Virus record (IMG/VR): IMGVR_UViG_3300035070_003385
Coordinates: 1-64,000 of that record
Origin: a virus
Reading direction: 5' to 3' (one strand)
DNA length: 64,000 nucleotides
Under the pieces are notes generated by a model. It saw nothing but the letters and a program-made list of their open reading frames with translations, searched no databases and was not told the origin of the DNA. Of the stretch, positions 16,887 through 28,200 are shown in pieces. The first letter of the stretch is position 1; each line of letters starts with the position of its first letter. The translations under genes and the position numbers were made by a program.

Positions 16887-17939
16887 TTATTTACCTATTT
16901 TTTCGTTTAATTCTTTGATAGCCTCAATTAACAACCCAACTAAATTTCCATGGCGAACTGCATAAACTTTTTCTTTAGTTTTAGGATCGTCGTGTTGATA
17001 TACTATACCGGGCAATACATCAATAATTTCTTGGGCTATGACGCCAGTCATAGGATTATCATTCCCTATATAATTAAACGTGTATCCACCGAGTTGTAAA
17101 ACTTTTTCTAGAGCATTTGAAATTGGAAGTATGTTTTCTTTCATTGTAATGTCTGAAACAGACCCATAAGCCGTTACATCACCCCCAGCAACAACCTGGC
17201 CTATTACACTGACATTCCCATTACTAAGTATATCATTAAATGTTACATTAGATGTAGTTGCCACGTCTTGACCTATGCTTATAACACCGGTTGAATTATC
17301 ATAAGTAATACCAGTTCCGCCAGAAATTGATGATCTAGCTCTTGCTGCAGTAAAATAAAGATTGTTACTACCTTCAGTCAAGTCATCCGAATTGTGATTA
17401 GATATATCACTTACAGTACCAGTAATATCTCCAGTCACATTACTGGAAATCTTAAACGGAGCTGGTACTTCAATACCAGCCAGCGCTATGAATTTTCCTG
17501 AAATTGTTAAATCACCTGTTGGCGTTAATACTAATCTGCGAGGGGTAGCGCCGGTGTCAATAATAAAATTGTTATTAATTGTATCTTCAAAGCCGGTCAA
17601 CCAGGTAGAAGAGCCAGACGAATATTTAAACCTAGGGCCTGCTGGGCTAACCGTAGTTTGTGCAATTACACCGGAGGTGTTAATTTCAATAGGTGCAGTA
17701 TATGATACTTTAGTAAAACCACTTCTTGGCATAACAGTATTTACCTGGAGTGAATCATGGGCAATTACATTATTTGCGGTGAATGTGCCTACAAGAGTTG
17801 AGTTACCTGTAGTTGAATCGCCGAGCGCGGATGCCGACATAACATCAGTTTCCAATAGCTGCACTATGTCATTAGTTTTATCTAGCCACGATTGAAAGGT
17901 TTGTGTTGTTGTGACTTGGCCTATAATTGGTTTTGACAT
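16887..17939 (-). CDS. Tail fibre protein with C-terminal S74 chaperone
   Basis: The N-terminal half is beta-rich (SKPIIGQVTTTQTFQSWLDK, then many Thr/Ser/Gly strands). The last 95 residues match the peptidase S74 endosialidase chaperone: SDITMKENILPISNALEKVL, then NPMTGVIAQEIIDVLPGIV and a final helix LVGLLIEAIKELNEKIGK. This domain drives trimerisation and normally self-cleaves. The gene follows a 58-residue coiled-coil ORF by three bases and precedes the glycine-rich adhesin, suggesting a fibre shaft, helper and adhesin tip arrangement. Confidence 0.82.
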   Translation of the reverse strand: MSKPIIGQVTTTQTFQSWLDKTNDIVQLLETDVMSASALGDSTTGNSTLVGTFTANNVIAHDSLQVNTVMPRSGFTKVSYTAPIEINTSGVIAQTTVSPAGPRFKYSSGSSTWLTGFEDTINNNFIIDTGATPRRLVLTPTGDLTISGKFIALAGIEVPAPFKISSNVTGDITGTVSDISNHNSDDLTEGSNNLYFTAARARSSISGGTGITYDNSTGVISIGQDVATTSNVTFNDILSNGNVSVIGQVVAGGDVTAYGSVSDITMKENILPISNALEKVLQLGGYTFNYIGNDNPMTGVIAQEIIDVLPGIVYQHDDPKTKEKVYAVRHGNLVGLLIEAIKELNEKIGK

Positions 17940-17942
17940 ATC

Positions 17943-18119
17943 TTAAATACTTTCTATTCGATCAAGTCTTTCGCAAACTGAAGTAAGAACTTTTTTAATT
18001 TCCCTTACTTCTTTTGAAAGAGATTCGATTTTTCTGATGCGATTTCTTTCTAGCTTGTATTTATTTAAAGACGCAATATCGCTGTTTAGCAATGCTTTGG
18101 TTTTTTCATCTCTTATCAT
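17943..18119 (-). CDS. Small coiled-coil protein, 58 aa
   Basis: The ATG overlaps the stop of the 1792-residue structural gene (ATGA), which supports coupled translation. The peptide is very basic and helical, with heptad-like leucine and isoleucine spacing (IESLSKEVREIKKVLTSVCE). It may trimerise and support the adjacent fibre; no family is recognised. Confidence 0.6.
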   Translation of the reverse strand: MIRDEKTKALLNSDIASLNKYKLERNRIRKIESLSKEVREIKKVLTSVCERLDRIESI

Positions 18120-21100
18120 GTTAGTGAAATTCCTCTGTAGTCTAATAACCTAGGTGCTTTAAATATATTTTCGGAATGTAATTCTATTTTAATTGCAAAC
18201 CTACGATAACCTTCAAAAGTTGATATATTATTTGTATATGTTAATACTTCTGAAGCATTTTTATCCGTATCTTTAACTTTATATGTGAATTCTTTAAAGT
18301 CGTTTACATTACTTATCGAAGAATATAAATTTATGCCTTCTGAAAGTTCCAATTCTATCCAATCGTTAGTATCAAATACACTTGCGTCATCAACAGATTG
18401 TGGTTTAATGAATACTTTTATATCTGTTCCACTTGGGCGATATGCTGTGGCTAATAATGTAAAGTCTTCAGCATCTAAGTTTTCCGACAATTCAACAGTT
18501 TTTGAAATATATTTAGCTGTTGTATTTGAGTCGTTTGTAATTTGCCATTCACTTGCAAGAACCGCTGCAGTTTCAATATCTACCATCGGGGATGATGTTG
18601 CATTTGATCCATTTGCCAAAGATATTGTTAAATTCAAAGATTTTGCGCCAGCTATATCGTTAGACTTACTATGTATGGCTATACCATTTTCCGCAAATAA
18701 TGTTTTATCATTAAAGGCAACATTTTGATTATATGCAGCACCTGTAGTAGAGTTTGCAAAGGTTCCAGCCAATGTTGTACTTGATGCAATATCATTTGTT
18801 CTTGTAATCATTGGCTGTATGTAACTGATTTTCTTATTGTCAACAGACACAATTTCAGCCGTAGATCCACTATCAAATCCGTTAATAGTATCCCCAGCTT
18901 CAAATTTTCTGGTTGAAATTGCTGACGAACGTTCTAATATCATAGCTGTTGGGTATCTGAAATCGTAATGCGATATAACACCAACTGTAATTGGGTTTGA
19001 ATTTATCGAGGCTGTAAAGAATGCATTTCGATCTGCGGTAATTGTAGAAGTTGTTGAGGATACAACTTTAAGTATTTGTTTATTCGTAGATCCGTCATCT
19101 AATAAAATATAATCCCCGGCAGAATATGTATCAGATAAGCTTGTACCAGTTATTATATTGCTCCCAGCAGTAACACTTACTGAAGCCGTAGTGGACCCAA
19201 TTAATATCTCATTAGTATAAACAAATTCACCAACTTCAAAACGTCCTACATTATTTACCGTAGTAAAGAATTCATTATCATCGTTTGTAAGTGTTATAGA
19301 TCCAGTATTAGCACCAAAGTTGTGACGATGCAAAGTAAATTTAACATCTTCATCTTGGTAAGATTTCCATGCTCTGTTGTTGGTAGATGTAAAGAGAACC
19401 CCGTCTCCCCAATCCTGAACAATTGTAAGGCCTTGTGTTGCACCTGGGCTAAGATTTTTTCCACCAACCTTGGAAGTAAAGAGCAGGTAATCTGGATCAT
19501 TTGCGTCTGGTTTAACTACGAATGCGTATTCTTTTTCGGCGTCTAATCGTATAGGAGATTTAAATGTTACAGTTGTAGCAACAGAAGCATCATCTGAAAC
19601 TCCTATTTCAGATGGGTTTAAATGAACATCTGATAATGGCACAGATACATTTGAAGGATAACCATTAATAACTTCTCTAATGTCAACCAATAAGCCGTTT
19701 AATGTGCTTTTTCTTTTAAAGAATATATCTAATTTTGATATAAACACGGTATCAGATCCCCGGCCCATGCCAGTTTTAATAAAGAATGTTTGCGATAACG
19801 GATCTGTGTTGACCCCATTATCATTATCTGGTATTGGCGCGGTTCTCCGAGTGACAGTTCTTTCAGTGGTTGTAGTTTGTATAAAGTTTGAAGGTGATCT
19901 AGTTGAAACTGATAAGGAAGATTTTTCAACAGAAAAGTTATATGCACGATACACTAATGAACCGTATGATGTTTTTGCTGAATTAATTGAAGCATACGTA
20001 TCAACATCTACTATTTCAAGTTTTCTATCACCTACAAAAAAGGTACCTTCTGGTATTTTAAATATCGCTCTTACAATTCCATTTCCATCCGATGTTACGG
20101 CCGATGCAATAACTCCACTTCTTGTGAAAGAATTAGGATTGTTTACGTCACCTGGAGATCCTTGGGCAGGATATATATGTGCATTCACGTCATCTTCATC
20201 AAAGAAAAAGTAATGCCGAGTATTAGGTCTTAAACCTGACATAAACACGTTTACTTCTCTAGATTTCATATATGGATTAAAGCTAAAGTTTGTAACAAAA
20301 TCACCAACTTTTTGTTCGTTTACGTTTTCGCCAGACAATTGTATATTGCTGACCGTATCGCGAAATCTGGTAGTTGCTGTTGTACCAGTGCGGCGAGTGC
20401 CGGTGCGGACAGTACCAAGATTTTCCGTTAAAGTGGATGTCAAAGGAATAAATTCCTGTATTGCATCAACTAGTTGAGTCATCGGCGTTGTTATATCTAT
20501 ATCTATGTTAAGTGGATTCGTGACAGTATCATACAATGCATCATATTCTGGTACTAAGGTTCCTGTGCCAAAATAGTTATAAAAATTACTTACACAGTTT
20601 CTAAACCCTGTCGCATATGGTTGAGATATAATTTCTACATCAGAATCTCTTTGTAAAGATCCGAGAATAGGATTTGTTGCATTAGGAAATACCGTTGCAT
20701 TTGAAACACTTTTAAGCTTTAGGTTAATCGGAAATGATTTCACTGACGGCATAAGTGATTTTTCTGTAAAATCTATGGCCGCATTATATTCTACATTTTC
20801 CAAGTTTGCTATAGTAAGGTCATTAAACGGATCTACAATAATACCATTTTTAAATCTACTTAAACCGTTTTCATCAGTGATATTTAAATTTTTAGTGTCT
20901 GCTTCTAATGTACTTAAAAGAACATAATAACGCAATTGATCTACTTTTTGTTCTATATTTTCTATAGCTTTCATGTCGTATCCGCGAGTACCTGTTTGTT
21001 TGATCGTTGCGGAGTAATCAATTCTGTTTTGTGCATATGCCTCACTTGGTGAAAGAGCAGGCTTTCCTGGAATAAAGATTTCTGCGATTTTTAATTGATC

Positions 21101-23494
21101 TTTTGGAGTAGTTTCAGGAAATGGTTTTTCAGATTCAGTTCCTTTAATTACTGAAATTCTTGAAAACGAATCCATGACAACTATATCTTTTCTTGCAAAA
21201 TAATACTGATAATCTACATCTCCAGTCTGATTATACGCAGGAGTAAGAATTTCATAAGAACTAGAAAAAACAGGAGGAACATTTACACCGGTTGTAGAAT
21301 CACTAACTGACGGAGCAGTTCCAACCGAAGCTGCGTTTGTATATGTGGCTGGAGACAACGGCTCTGCATATGGTCTAAAGTCTAAACAGTTTCTGAGGTT
21401 ATATGTATCCCCGGATGCTGAAATATAAGGCTGAAGCTTATTCTTAGCGAATGAAACCGGGTAACTGTTTATATTAAAGAAATAATTTCCAGTTGTATCT
21501 CCAAGTTTAAAGGCATTCATTTCAACTGTCATATCTCCAGGAGCCGGTATCGTACGCCCTGGTATAAACTCAATGTAAGAATGACCGTAAAAATTATCTC
21601 TTTGGTTTGTTTTTAATTTAAAACTACTTGTGACATCGTTTCCAAGTGAATCTGTAATTGTTACAATTTCATATACATCTGGAAATCCTAAATTATATAT
21701 CGAATTTGCAGATGTTATTGGAGGATTTGCGAAATCACATTTTACATAAAGAGTTTCGGAAGTTTTTGTAAACGGTGATGCATTTTGAATTCTTTTATTA
21801 TGATAAAGAGTACCGGTTGCAGAAGGAGTTGAACTTAATGTTAAATTTAATAGCGATCCAGCCAAAGAATTATTTAAAATATCTATTCTTGTGTTTGTTG
21901 CGTCAACAAATAATGCGTCATCGTTATTAACAACAAAATCTTCTCCAGCATTTGGGGATAATATAACAGTAGTACTAGACAGACCAGACAAAGCTCTTTG
22001 AGCTCTTACAGGAATTGAAATATTACTTAGCGAATTAAGACTTGTCATTCCACTATCAAATATCATCGCCGATTTGCTAGCATCTTGAATTACAGAGTTA
22101 TTGCTAATCGGTATAGATCCGCTAGATCCTACTACTTCCTCTACGTCTGAAAATGTTTGGCCAGGTAAAACGCGAATATCAAATAGAAATATTTTATCAT
22201 TTGTTATATTGCGAACTCTTGCCGTACCAGCTGCATCACCGTCATGGTCTTTAAGTTGAACAGTTCCAAATGTTCCAATATCAACTGTGCCTGATGCAGA
22301 ACTATTTGTTGTCTTTGCATACGATCCGTAGTTAAAGGAAATTGGTTGGTTTGTTCTTTGACCTATTGATGTGTTAGCTATTTCGTCAATAGGCTTAAAA
22401 ATTTCAGCTGCAGTTTCAACACGATAACCTTTTATATATGCTAAACCTGGAGATATTGTAGCAGTAAGAACACCGTTCTTTCTTACTAAGTTTGGTTTAA
22501 ACCCGCTTACCGTATAATCTCCAGATTCTTCAAATGTGCGACGAGCCATTTCATCGCCAAGAACGTTATATTGAGAAACGTTTCTTAAAACAACCTGGTT
22601 TCCATCCGAATATCTAACTAATGAGAAAAAGTCTGCATTATTTGCGGCCTGTGCATTCGTAAGAGATTTTAACACTGGGATTAATTTAAGACGATCTGCA
22701 CCAGGTGCGTTTTGGTTAAAAGAGCCATTAGCATTATCTAAAAGTGATCTATCTGTGAATGAATCTATAATTTTTTCTTGAACTTCATAACCTATTGAAA
22801 TTCCAGTTGGAATATTGTTATATTTAGAAACAATAATCAACTGCTCTTCTGCATATAAAAAATGACCACGCTGATAAATAACACCAGGCGCAGAGCGAAG
22901 ACCAAAGGAATTGCCAACAGCACCAACAAAAGAAGTGACGTTGATAGAATCTACTAGCGTTTCTGTTTTATCAACACCGGAACCAACTTCAACAGTACTT
23001 ATTTTATAAATTTCTAAAAGTTCACCGGTTTGAAATTGCTTATTTGTTCCGGCCGTTGACGTGTAGTCAATAAAAAACGTATTTAAATCAGGGTTTCTGG
23101 TTTCAAATCCAGATACAGCCGCAACAACAGATGCGCTTATACCTGAAACTGAACCGCGCAATTCGTAAGAATTCGTACGCACATATTCTTCGCCCAATAC
23201 GGTTACAGTATCATCAAATCCAATATATTTTGAAATATCAAATCCAGTTTTATCACCAAGCTTAACAAACTTTAGCTCATCAAGTTCTGTAAAATTACAT
23301 CCGTTAATAATAGAACCTTCTTGAAAGATATTGTCGCCAAATTGTTCTATTTGATTTTGCAGCGTAGTCTGCAGCTGAGTAAGTTCTCTAGCTTGTACAG
23401 GGTACGACGGCTTAAAGAGAATTTTATAAAATTGTTTCTCTAAGTTGTAATCATCAAAATATGGATCAACATTAAGATCTGTGTTAATTGGCAT
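18116..23494 (-). CDS. Giant virion structural protein, DUF4815-like (baseplate-fibre connector)
   Basis: This is the longest gene in the window (1792 aa). Its N-terminus (MPINTDLNVDPYFDDYNLEK, then QARELTQLQTTLQNQIEQFG and FQEGSIING) matches the DUF4815-type structural proteins found after gp8 in marine T4-like phages. The rest is strand-rich, with many Ser/Thr/Gly/Asn segments and repeated beta modules. There are no enzymatic motifs. Its position between gp8 and the fibre genes is that of T4 gp9/gp10, so I infer that it links baseplate wedge to fibres. It is probably co-transcribed with gp8 from the late promoter at 25259-25266. Confidence 0.72.
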   Translation of the reverse strand: MPINTDLNVDPYFDDYNLEKQFYKILFKPSYPVQARELTQLQTTLQNQIEQFGDNIFQEGSIINGCNFTELDELKFVKLGDKTGFDISKYIGFDDTVTVLGEEYVRTNSYELRGSVSGISASVVAAVSGFETRNPDLNTFFIDYTSTAGTNKQFQTGELLEIYKISTVEVGSGVDKTETLVDSINVTSFVGAVGNSFGLRSAPGVIYQRGHFLYAEEQLIIVSKYNNIPTGISIGYEVQEKIIDSFTDRSLLDNANGSFNQNAPGADRLKLIPVLKSLTNAQAANNADFFSLVRYSDGNQVVLRNVSQYNVLGDEMARRTFEESGDYTVSGFKPNLVRKNGVLTATISPGLAYIKGYRVETAAEIFKPIDEIANTSIGQRTNQPISFNYGSYAKTTNSSASGTVDIGTFGTVQLKDHDGDAAGTARVRNITNDKIFLFDIRVLPGQTFSDVEEVVGSSGSIPISNNSVIQDASKSAMIFDSGMTSLNSLSNISIPVRAQRALSGLSSTTVILSPNAGEDFVVNNDDALFVDATNTRIDILNNSLAGSLLNLTLSSTPSATGTLYHNKRIQNASPFTKTSETLYVKCDFANPPITSANSIYNLGFPDVYEIVTITDSLGNDVTSSFKLKTNQRDNFYGHSYIEFIPGRTIPAPGDMTVEMNAFKLGDTTGNYFFNINSYPVSFAKNKLQPYISASGDTYNLRNCLDFRPYAEPLSPATYTNAASVGTAPSVSDSTTGVNVPPVFSSSYEILTPAYNQTGDVDYQYYFARKDIVVMDSFSRISVIKGTESEKPFPETTPKDQLKIAEIFIPGKPALSPSEAYAQNRIDYSATIKQTGTRGYDMKAIENIEQKVDQLRYYVLLSTLEADTKNLNITDENGLSRFKNGIIVDPFNDLTIANLENVEYNAAIDFTEKSLMPSVKSFPINLKLKSVSNATVFPNATNPILGSLQRDSDVEIISQPYATGFRNCVSNFYNYFGTGTLVPEYDALYDTVTNPLNIDIDITTPMTQLVDAIQEFIPLTSTLTENLGTVRTGTRRTGTTATTRFRDTVSNIQLSGENVNEQKVGDFVTNFSFNPYMKSREVNVFMSGLRPNTRHYFFFDEDDVNAHIYPAQGSPGDVNNPNSFTRSGVIASAVTSDGNGIVRAIFKIPEGTFFVGDRKLEIVDVDTYASINSAKTSYGSLVYRAYNFSVEKSSLSVSTRSPSNFIQTTTTERTVTRRTAPIPDNDNGVNTDPLSQTFFIKTGMGRGSDTVFISKLDIFFKRKSTLNGLLVDIREVINGYPSNVSVPLSDVHLNPSEIGVSDDASVATTVTFKSPIRLDAEKEYAFVVKPDANDPDYLLFTSKVGGKNLSPGATQGLTIVQDWGDGVLFTSTNNRAWKSYQDEDVKFTLHRHNFGANTGSITLTNDDNEFFTTVNNVGRFEVGEFVYTNEILIGSTTASVSVTAGSNIITGTSLSDTYSAGDYILLDDGSTNKQILKVVSSTTSTITADRNAFFTASINSNPITVGVISHYDFRYPTAMILERSSAISTRKFEAGDTINGFDSGSTAEIVSVDNKKISYIQPMITRTNDIASSTTLAGTFANSTTGAAYNQNVAFNDKTLFAENGIAIHSKSNDIAGAKSLNLTISLANGSNATSSPMVDIETAAVLASEWQITNDSNTTAKYISKTVELSENLDAEDFTLLATAYRPSGTDIKVFIKPQSVDDASVFDTNDWIELELSEGINLYSSISNVNDFKEFTYKVKDTDKNASEVLTYTNNISTFEGYRRFAIKIELHSENIFKAPRLLDYRGISLT

Positions 23495-23505
23495 TTTTTT
23501 CTCTC

Positions 23506-25233
23506 TTAAAATTCAAGGATGATTTTATATTGTTCTCTTGAGTTTGCTGTCCTAGTAATAGGAACAAACCTGTGCATATAGTATACTTCACCAGTCCTTT
23601 GGACATACGGTGACAGCTTGAAACCAGGATAATTAGAATCATAACCACCAGTATATGCCGGATTATTATCTGTATTTATCTGTATTATTTGGCCTTGCGA
23701 AGTAATTAACGGCAATGTAACATCTAAAGATATGTCACTAAAATCTGTATTTGCATATACACCTTGGTCGTTTGGATAAGGTCCTAAATATTCAGCAAGA
23801 TAAATAAAATCGCCAGATACCTCATGAACCTTTGCGCTAAATCTAACATCGCCAAAGAAATCACTAGCCGTGTTAACAGTTTCGATTTGAGTGATAGTTT
23901 CGTTAACCGTAAACGGGTTTGCATCTACTGCCAATTCTATTCTGTTATCAAAAATGGTAGGATACGAATAATCTTTAAATTCTGGATTTTTTACAATACC
24001 AATGCTTCCATAAGTATTTGTATTTGAAATTAAAGCATTGTCTACTGCATCTATGTCTGTATATGCTAAGACACGGGTGCAATTAAACTCTTCTACTAAA
24101 TTGGACCCGTGGCCACCAACAGGAGAAAGGACTGGTCTTAATACAGCTCTTACATCTAAACTGTCTGTTAAATTTGGATCAAATGCAAAAGGGTCAACAA
24201 CTTTCGCTGTTGCATTTGTATAATCGGAACCAGAGTTTAATACTGTTACACTGGAAATAGATCCGTCAGCGGCAACGCTCGGAATAGCTATTGCGCCAGA
24301 GCCATCTCCTTGTATTTCAACTCTTGGAAGCAAATTAAAAGTTGCCGTGTCGACCAAAACACCGTCGGTAGGAGTTCCTTCAATCAACGTAATTGTTGCA
24401 CGCCCTGTAACTGGATCATACGTGTATGTATCAACCTCGTATGTTTGTGATCGCACATTTTGGTTTGTGACATAAAACGTATATCCAGAATAATAATTAG
24501 TAATCCCATTTAAGGTATTGGTTGTGTTTGGTATAATTGTAATTTCATTTACTGGAGATCGTGCAACTTGAAAAATAGTACCTATTATACTTTCATACCC
24601 AGTGTTTTGATTTAAATTTTCAACAAATATTTGATTAATTGAACTTTTACTTGTGATTGCGGAATTATTTGCAGAATAAACTGAATTATTTGCAGAAGAA
24701 ACGGAATTATTTGCGCTATCCCTATTCACGGAAACATCTATAATTGGTATATAACCTCTAGTGTTATATTTTTCAAATTCCGACACAGAAAGAGAGTACA
24801 TATATTTCCAAGTGTAACCATCTGGCATAATATAAATTTGATCTGGAGTGGATGATTGATAATTTGGAGGATTTATTGATGCGCCACCGTAATTGTTAAA
24901 TAAACACTTATAAATTTTATAATCACCGGTTGCACTATCTGCTGGATAAACTGTTACATAATATCTTTTATCTGACAAATCACTTTTATCATCGTATTGT
25001 GTATAAACTGTACCGGTTTGCCATACGTTATTTTCTATCACATAAAATAGGTTATCAGCAGGCAATTTTTTTCCAAAAATAGTTTTTTCTAAAAAAGATC
25101 TTTTTGAAACTGCGGTGTTTTCAACAGCAGTATTTGATATGCTTGATGCAAAAAGATAATAATCGTTAACAGTGACGTCTTCTACAAAAAAACGTGCAGC
25201 ATCTGATCTATATTTGCTGGTGATTATTGTCAT
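23506..25233 (-). CDS. gp8: Baseplate wedge protein gp8
   Basis: The N-terminal region (TIITSKYRSDAARFFVEDVT, LFGKK-like FGKKLPADNLFYV, and PDQIYIMPDGYTWKYMYSLS) is characteristic of T4-family gp8. The length of 575 residues is longer than T4 gp8 (334), as is usual for cyanophage versions. gp8 is a wedge component that with gp7, gp10, gp6, gp53 and gp25 forms each of the six baseplate wedges. A triple Asn-Ser repeat near residue 170 (SANNSVYSANNSA) suggests slippage in a surface loop. A late promoter lies just upstream. Confidence 0.82.
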   Translation of the reverse strand: MTIITSKYRSDAARFFVEDVTVNDYYLFASSISNTAVENTAVSKRSFLEKTIFGKKLPADNLFYVIENNVWQTGTVYTQYDDKSDLSDKRYYVTVYPADSATGDYKIYKCLFNNYGGASINPPNYQSSTPDQIYIMPDGYTWKYMYSLSVSEFEKYNTRGYIPIIDVSVNRDSANNSVSSANNSVYSANNSAITSKSSINQIFVENLNQNTGYESIIGTIFQVARSPVNEITIIPNTTNTLNGITNYYSGYTFYVTNQNVRSQTYEVDTYTYDPVTGRATITLIEGTPTDGVLVDTATFNLLPRVEIQGDGSGAIAIPSVAADGSISSVTVLNSGSDYTNATAKVVDPFAFDPNLTDSLDVRAVLRPVLSPVGGHGSNLVEEFNCTRVLAYTDIDAVDNALISNTNTYGSIGIVKNPEFKDYSYPTIFDNRIELAVDANPFTVNETITQIETVNTASDFFGDVRFSAKVHEVSGDFIYLAEYLGPYPNDQGVYANTDFSDISLDVTLPLITSQGQIIQINTDNNPAYTGGYDSNYPGFKLSPYVQRTGEVYYMHRFVPITRTANSREQYKIILEF

Positions 25234-25258
25234 TTTTTCCCCGGTGTTTTCTTTAATT

Positions 25259-25266
25259 TATTTATA
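25259..25266 (-). promoter_or_regulatory. T4-type late promoter TATAAATA
   Basis: A perfect TATAAATA on the minus strand lies 25 bases before the gp8 start, in the gap between gp7 and gp8. Confidence 0.75.
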
Positions 25267-25283
25267 ACAAAAAAACTTGCTTA

Positions 25284-28200
25284 TTATTCTTCAGAGCGAT
25301 TAATAACAACTTTAGTTGATATTGGTGTAGATATAAATTCTTCCAAATTGAATTTTGCAAACACCTTTGTGCCAGCGACATGAGTAATTTCTTTAAGAGA
25401 TTCCTCGTAATTTTCAATGTTTAGTTTAGATTGAATTTCATAAGAGTATTCTTGATAATAATTGCTGTCTTGAATATATTTATCCGAATTATAATATTTT
25501 AATTTGCCGTTTACATTTGTGTATCCATTAAGATGCGAATTATAAGTTGACCAAAATCCTGAACTTTTTCCTTGGCCCTGTGCAGATAAAATTCCGCCAG
25601 AAACTACAACTCCGTTTTTAAGAACTTCAGCCTGTGTATTATGCACATAATTATAACCTGAATCTAATATCTCTACTTCTTCTATGATACCATTTTCAAA
25701 AATTACTTCTGCGCGGGTTATTGCATTACTTCCTGCAACCTTATTACTTGTAAAATCTTTAGACACGGATACTATTGAAAAATTTATTCCACCATAAGTG
25801 ATTGGTGTTGAAGAATTGAAACCGTAGTATGCATACGGTCTTACTGTTAAAGTATTGCTGTTAATTGCAACAACCTTTCCGTTGATAAGACCTTGGGTTA
25901 TTTCATCACCTACACTTAAAGCTGAAGGAACTGAATTTAACGTAATTAATTGATTTCTCCTATTAAAATTAGATAAACGCGTATCGTGTGTAAAAGTAAC
26001 TACTTCATTAAGATAATTTAAGCCAGGATTTATATTGTCAAACCTAACAATAGAACCAATATTAGTGTTTGTCAAATCAAATGCAACATCCAACCTAGTG
26101 TTGATATCCGTTGGGTTTACATTTCCAGACATTGAACCCAACGCAGGTGGAATATCATTATAGTTTAATGCATCAAGTGGAACATTCAAAAAATTTCCAA
26201 TTACGTCAAATATAAGATCTATTGATTCTATATTTTCCAATTCACCAACTATAACCGGAGTTCCGCCTACTAATTCATCAACAACATATCCTGACACGCC
26301 TGTATCATTTTCACCAAAAATACTTTCTATTGTAGCAAAATCTGGTTTGCTTAATACTTGAGCAAAATATGTATTGAACAATGCATAACCTAATGGATTG
26401 TTTGCTAACATACCTGCTGGTGTTTTTAAACTATCATCCCATTCAGGACTAAGACTGCCGCCATCCCAGTATACACTCATATCCCACATTGACCAGTTTA
26501 CCAAGTAGGTGTATTCTGTATATGCAACTGCCGCTTTCTCTGGATCTGTATTCCAATCAGGAGCATAACCACTTGGATCATATAATCCTGCGTCAATTGC
26601 TTCTTTCATAGCAAGATGCAGTGCTGTGTTTTTCCAATCGAAACTTGGTTCATTACCAATTCTAATATCTGGATTCATTTCCACCGCGTCTGAACTACCA
26701 GGCACTGCACCCGGAATACCAAATGCGTGTATGGTGTGGAATATGTGTTCAAATATTTCTTCTATATCCCTACGCTGTGTTGGAGGATTGTTTCCGTTAA
26801 TATTCTTATACCATACCATATCCTTTTGAGCAACACTGTCATTGAATGCTTGTAGTCCTGCATAACTTGGTATGCCGGCATCTTCTAACCAGTTAGGTGT
26901 ATATGTACTTCCGCCGCCATAGCCAACTCTTTGTACTGTAGGTATTCCTGCGTGTTTCGTTCCAGCGTCACCTTTTAGTGTTTTAAGAAAATTGCGTTGA
27001 TGTGTAGTGTTAATGCCAGCACCGTTAGGATCGGTCATTAATTCAAATGTTCTTGCTGTTTTCAATGCCCATTCATCTGGTACTGCTAGTTGTCCGCCTA
27101 CTGCTCCTGCAACAACTAGTTTCAATCCGTTTACAGTTAAGGCTCTGTCAAACACTGTACCATTGTTCTCAGTAATTAATGCACCATTGTTGTATTCTGC
27201 ATCTGTTTCCGGATATAGAGGACCAGGGGAGCTTTCGTTTTTTTCGGATACTTTAAGAGTTACTCCAGACAACGATTGTATATTAATGTTTGGCGATCTA
27301 TCAACAGTGCTAATAATGGATGTATTTGAAAACTCTTTACCGGCCTCCATTCTCACGCCGACGAAAAAATCACCTTGGTTGATGACGGCTCCTCTATTAC
27401 CATCGCTGTCTTCAAGGGTTTCTAAATTAATAAAATTATTTGGAGTGTTTTCTAAAAAAATAATTTGGTTTGACACATATAAATGAGTAGATTCTATAGT
27501 GTAACCCCATCCGCCATCTATAACATCGTAATCAATTGAACCAGTAGTTTTTGGTTTTACTTTAGACACTCTTCCAGTAGCAGCAATGCCATCGGGTGAT
27601 CCTCTAAATGTAACAATTTCCCCAACAGAATTTCCGCCAGGACCATTTACATTAATGTTGATAGAATCTAAGGAGCCATTTACAATTCCAAAATTAGCTG
27701 GCGAACCATTTATTTGCGCGGTGATTCCTTCAAGTCCTAAAAATTCGCCACTTATATTATTAATAAAAATAATTGGTACAAATGTGTTATTTAATATAAA
27801 AAAGTTTATTTTGTCAACTGTTGCTCTTGCGCCGGATGTGTCCCCAGTAATAGTAGTATTAATAATATCGTCATACGGAAATTTATTATCTACATTAACC
27901 GATGTGAATATTCCCGCGTTTGGAAATAATTGAATATAATTACCGGTCTGCCATTTTGAATCTGATGCTTTAAATATATTTTTTGCTGGATAATATATTT
28001 TAATAAACTCGTTATAAAAAAGCCTAAAGAATAACTCAAGCCCGCCTTCAGAACCTTTGCGGCGATAAAGTCCAAGTATATTTTTAACAATGATGCGAAG
28101 GGTAGTATCGTTGAGTGGAAGATCTGAAAGATATTTATTTTTAAAAAATATTAGCATTCTTTCAAGAGTAGTATCAATATCCTTATATTCAAATAATCTT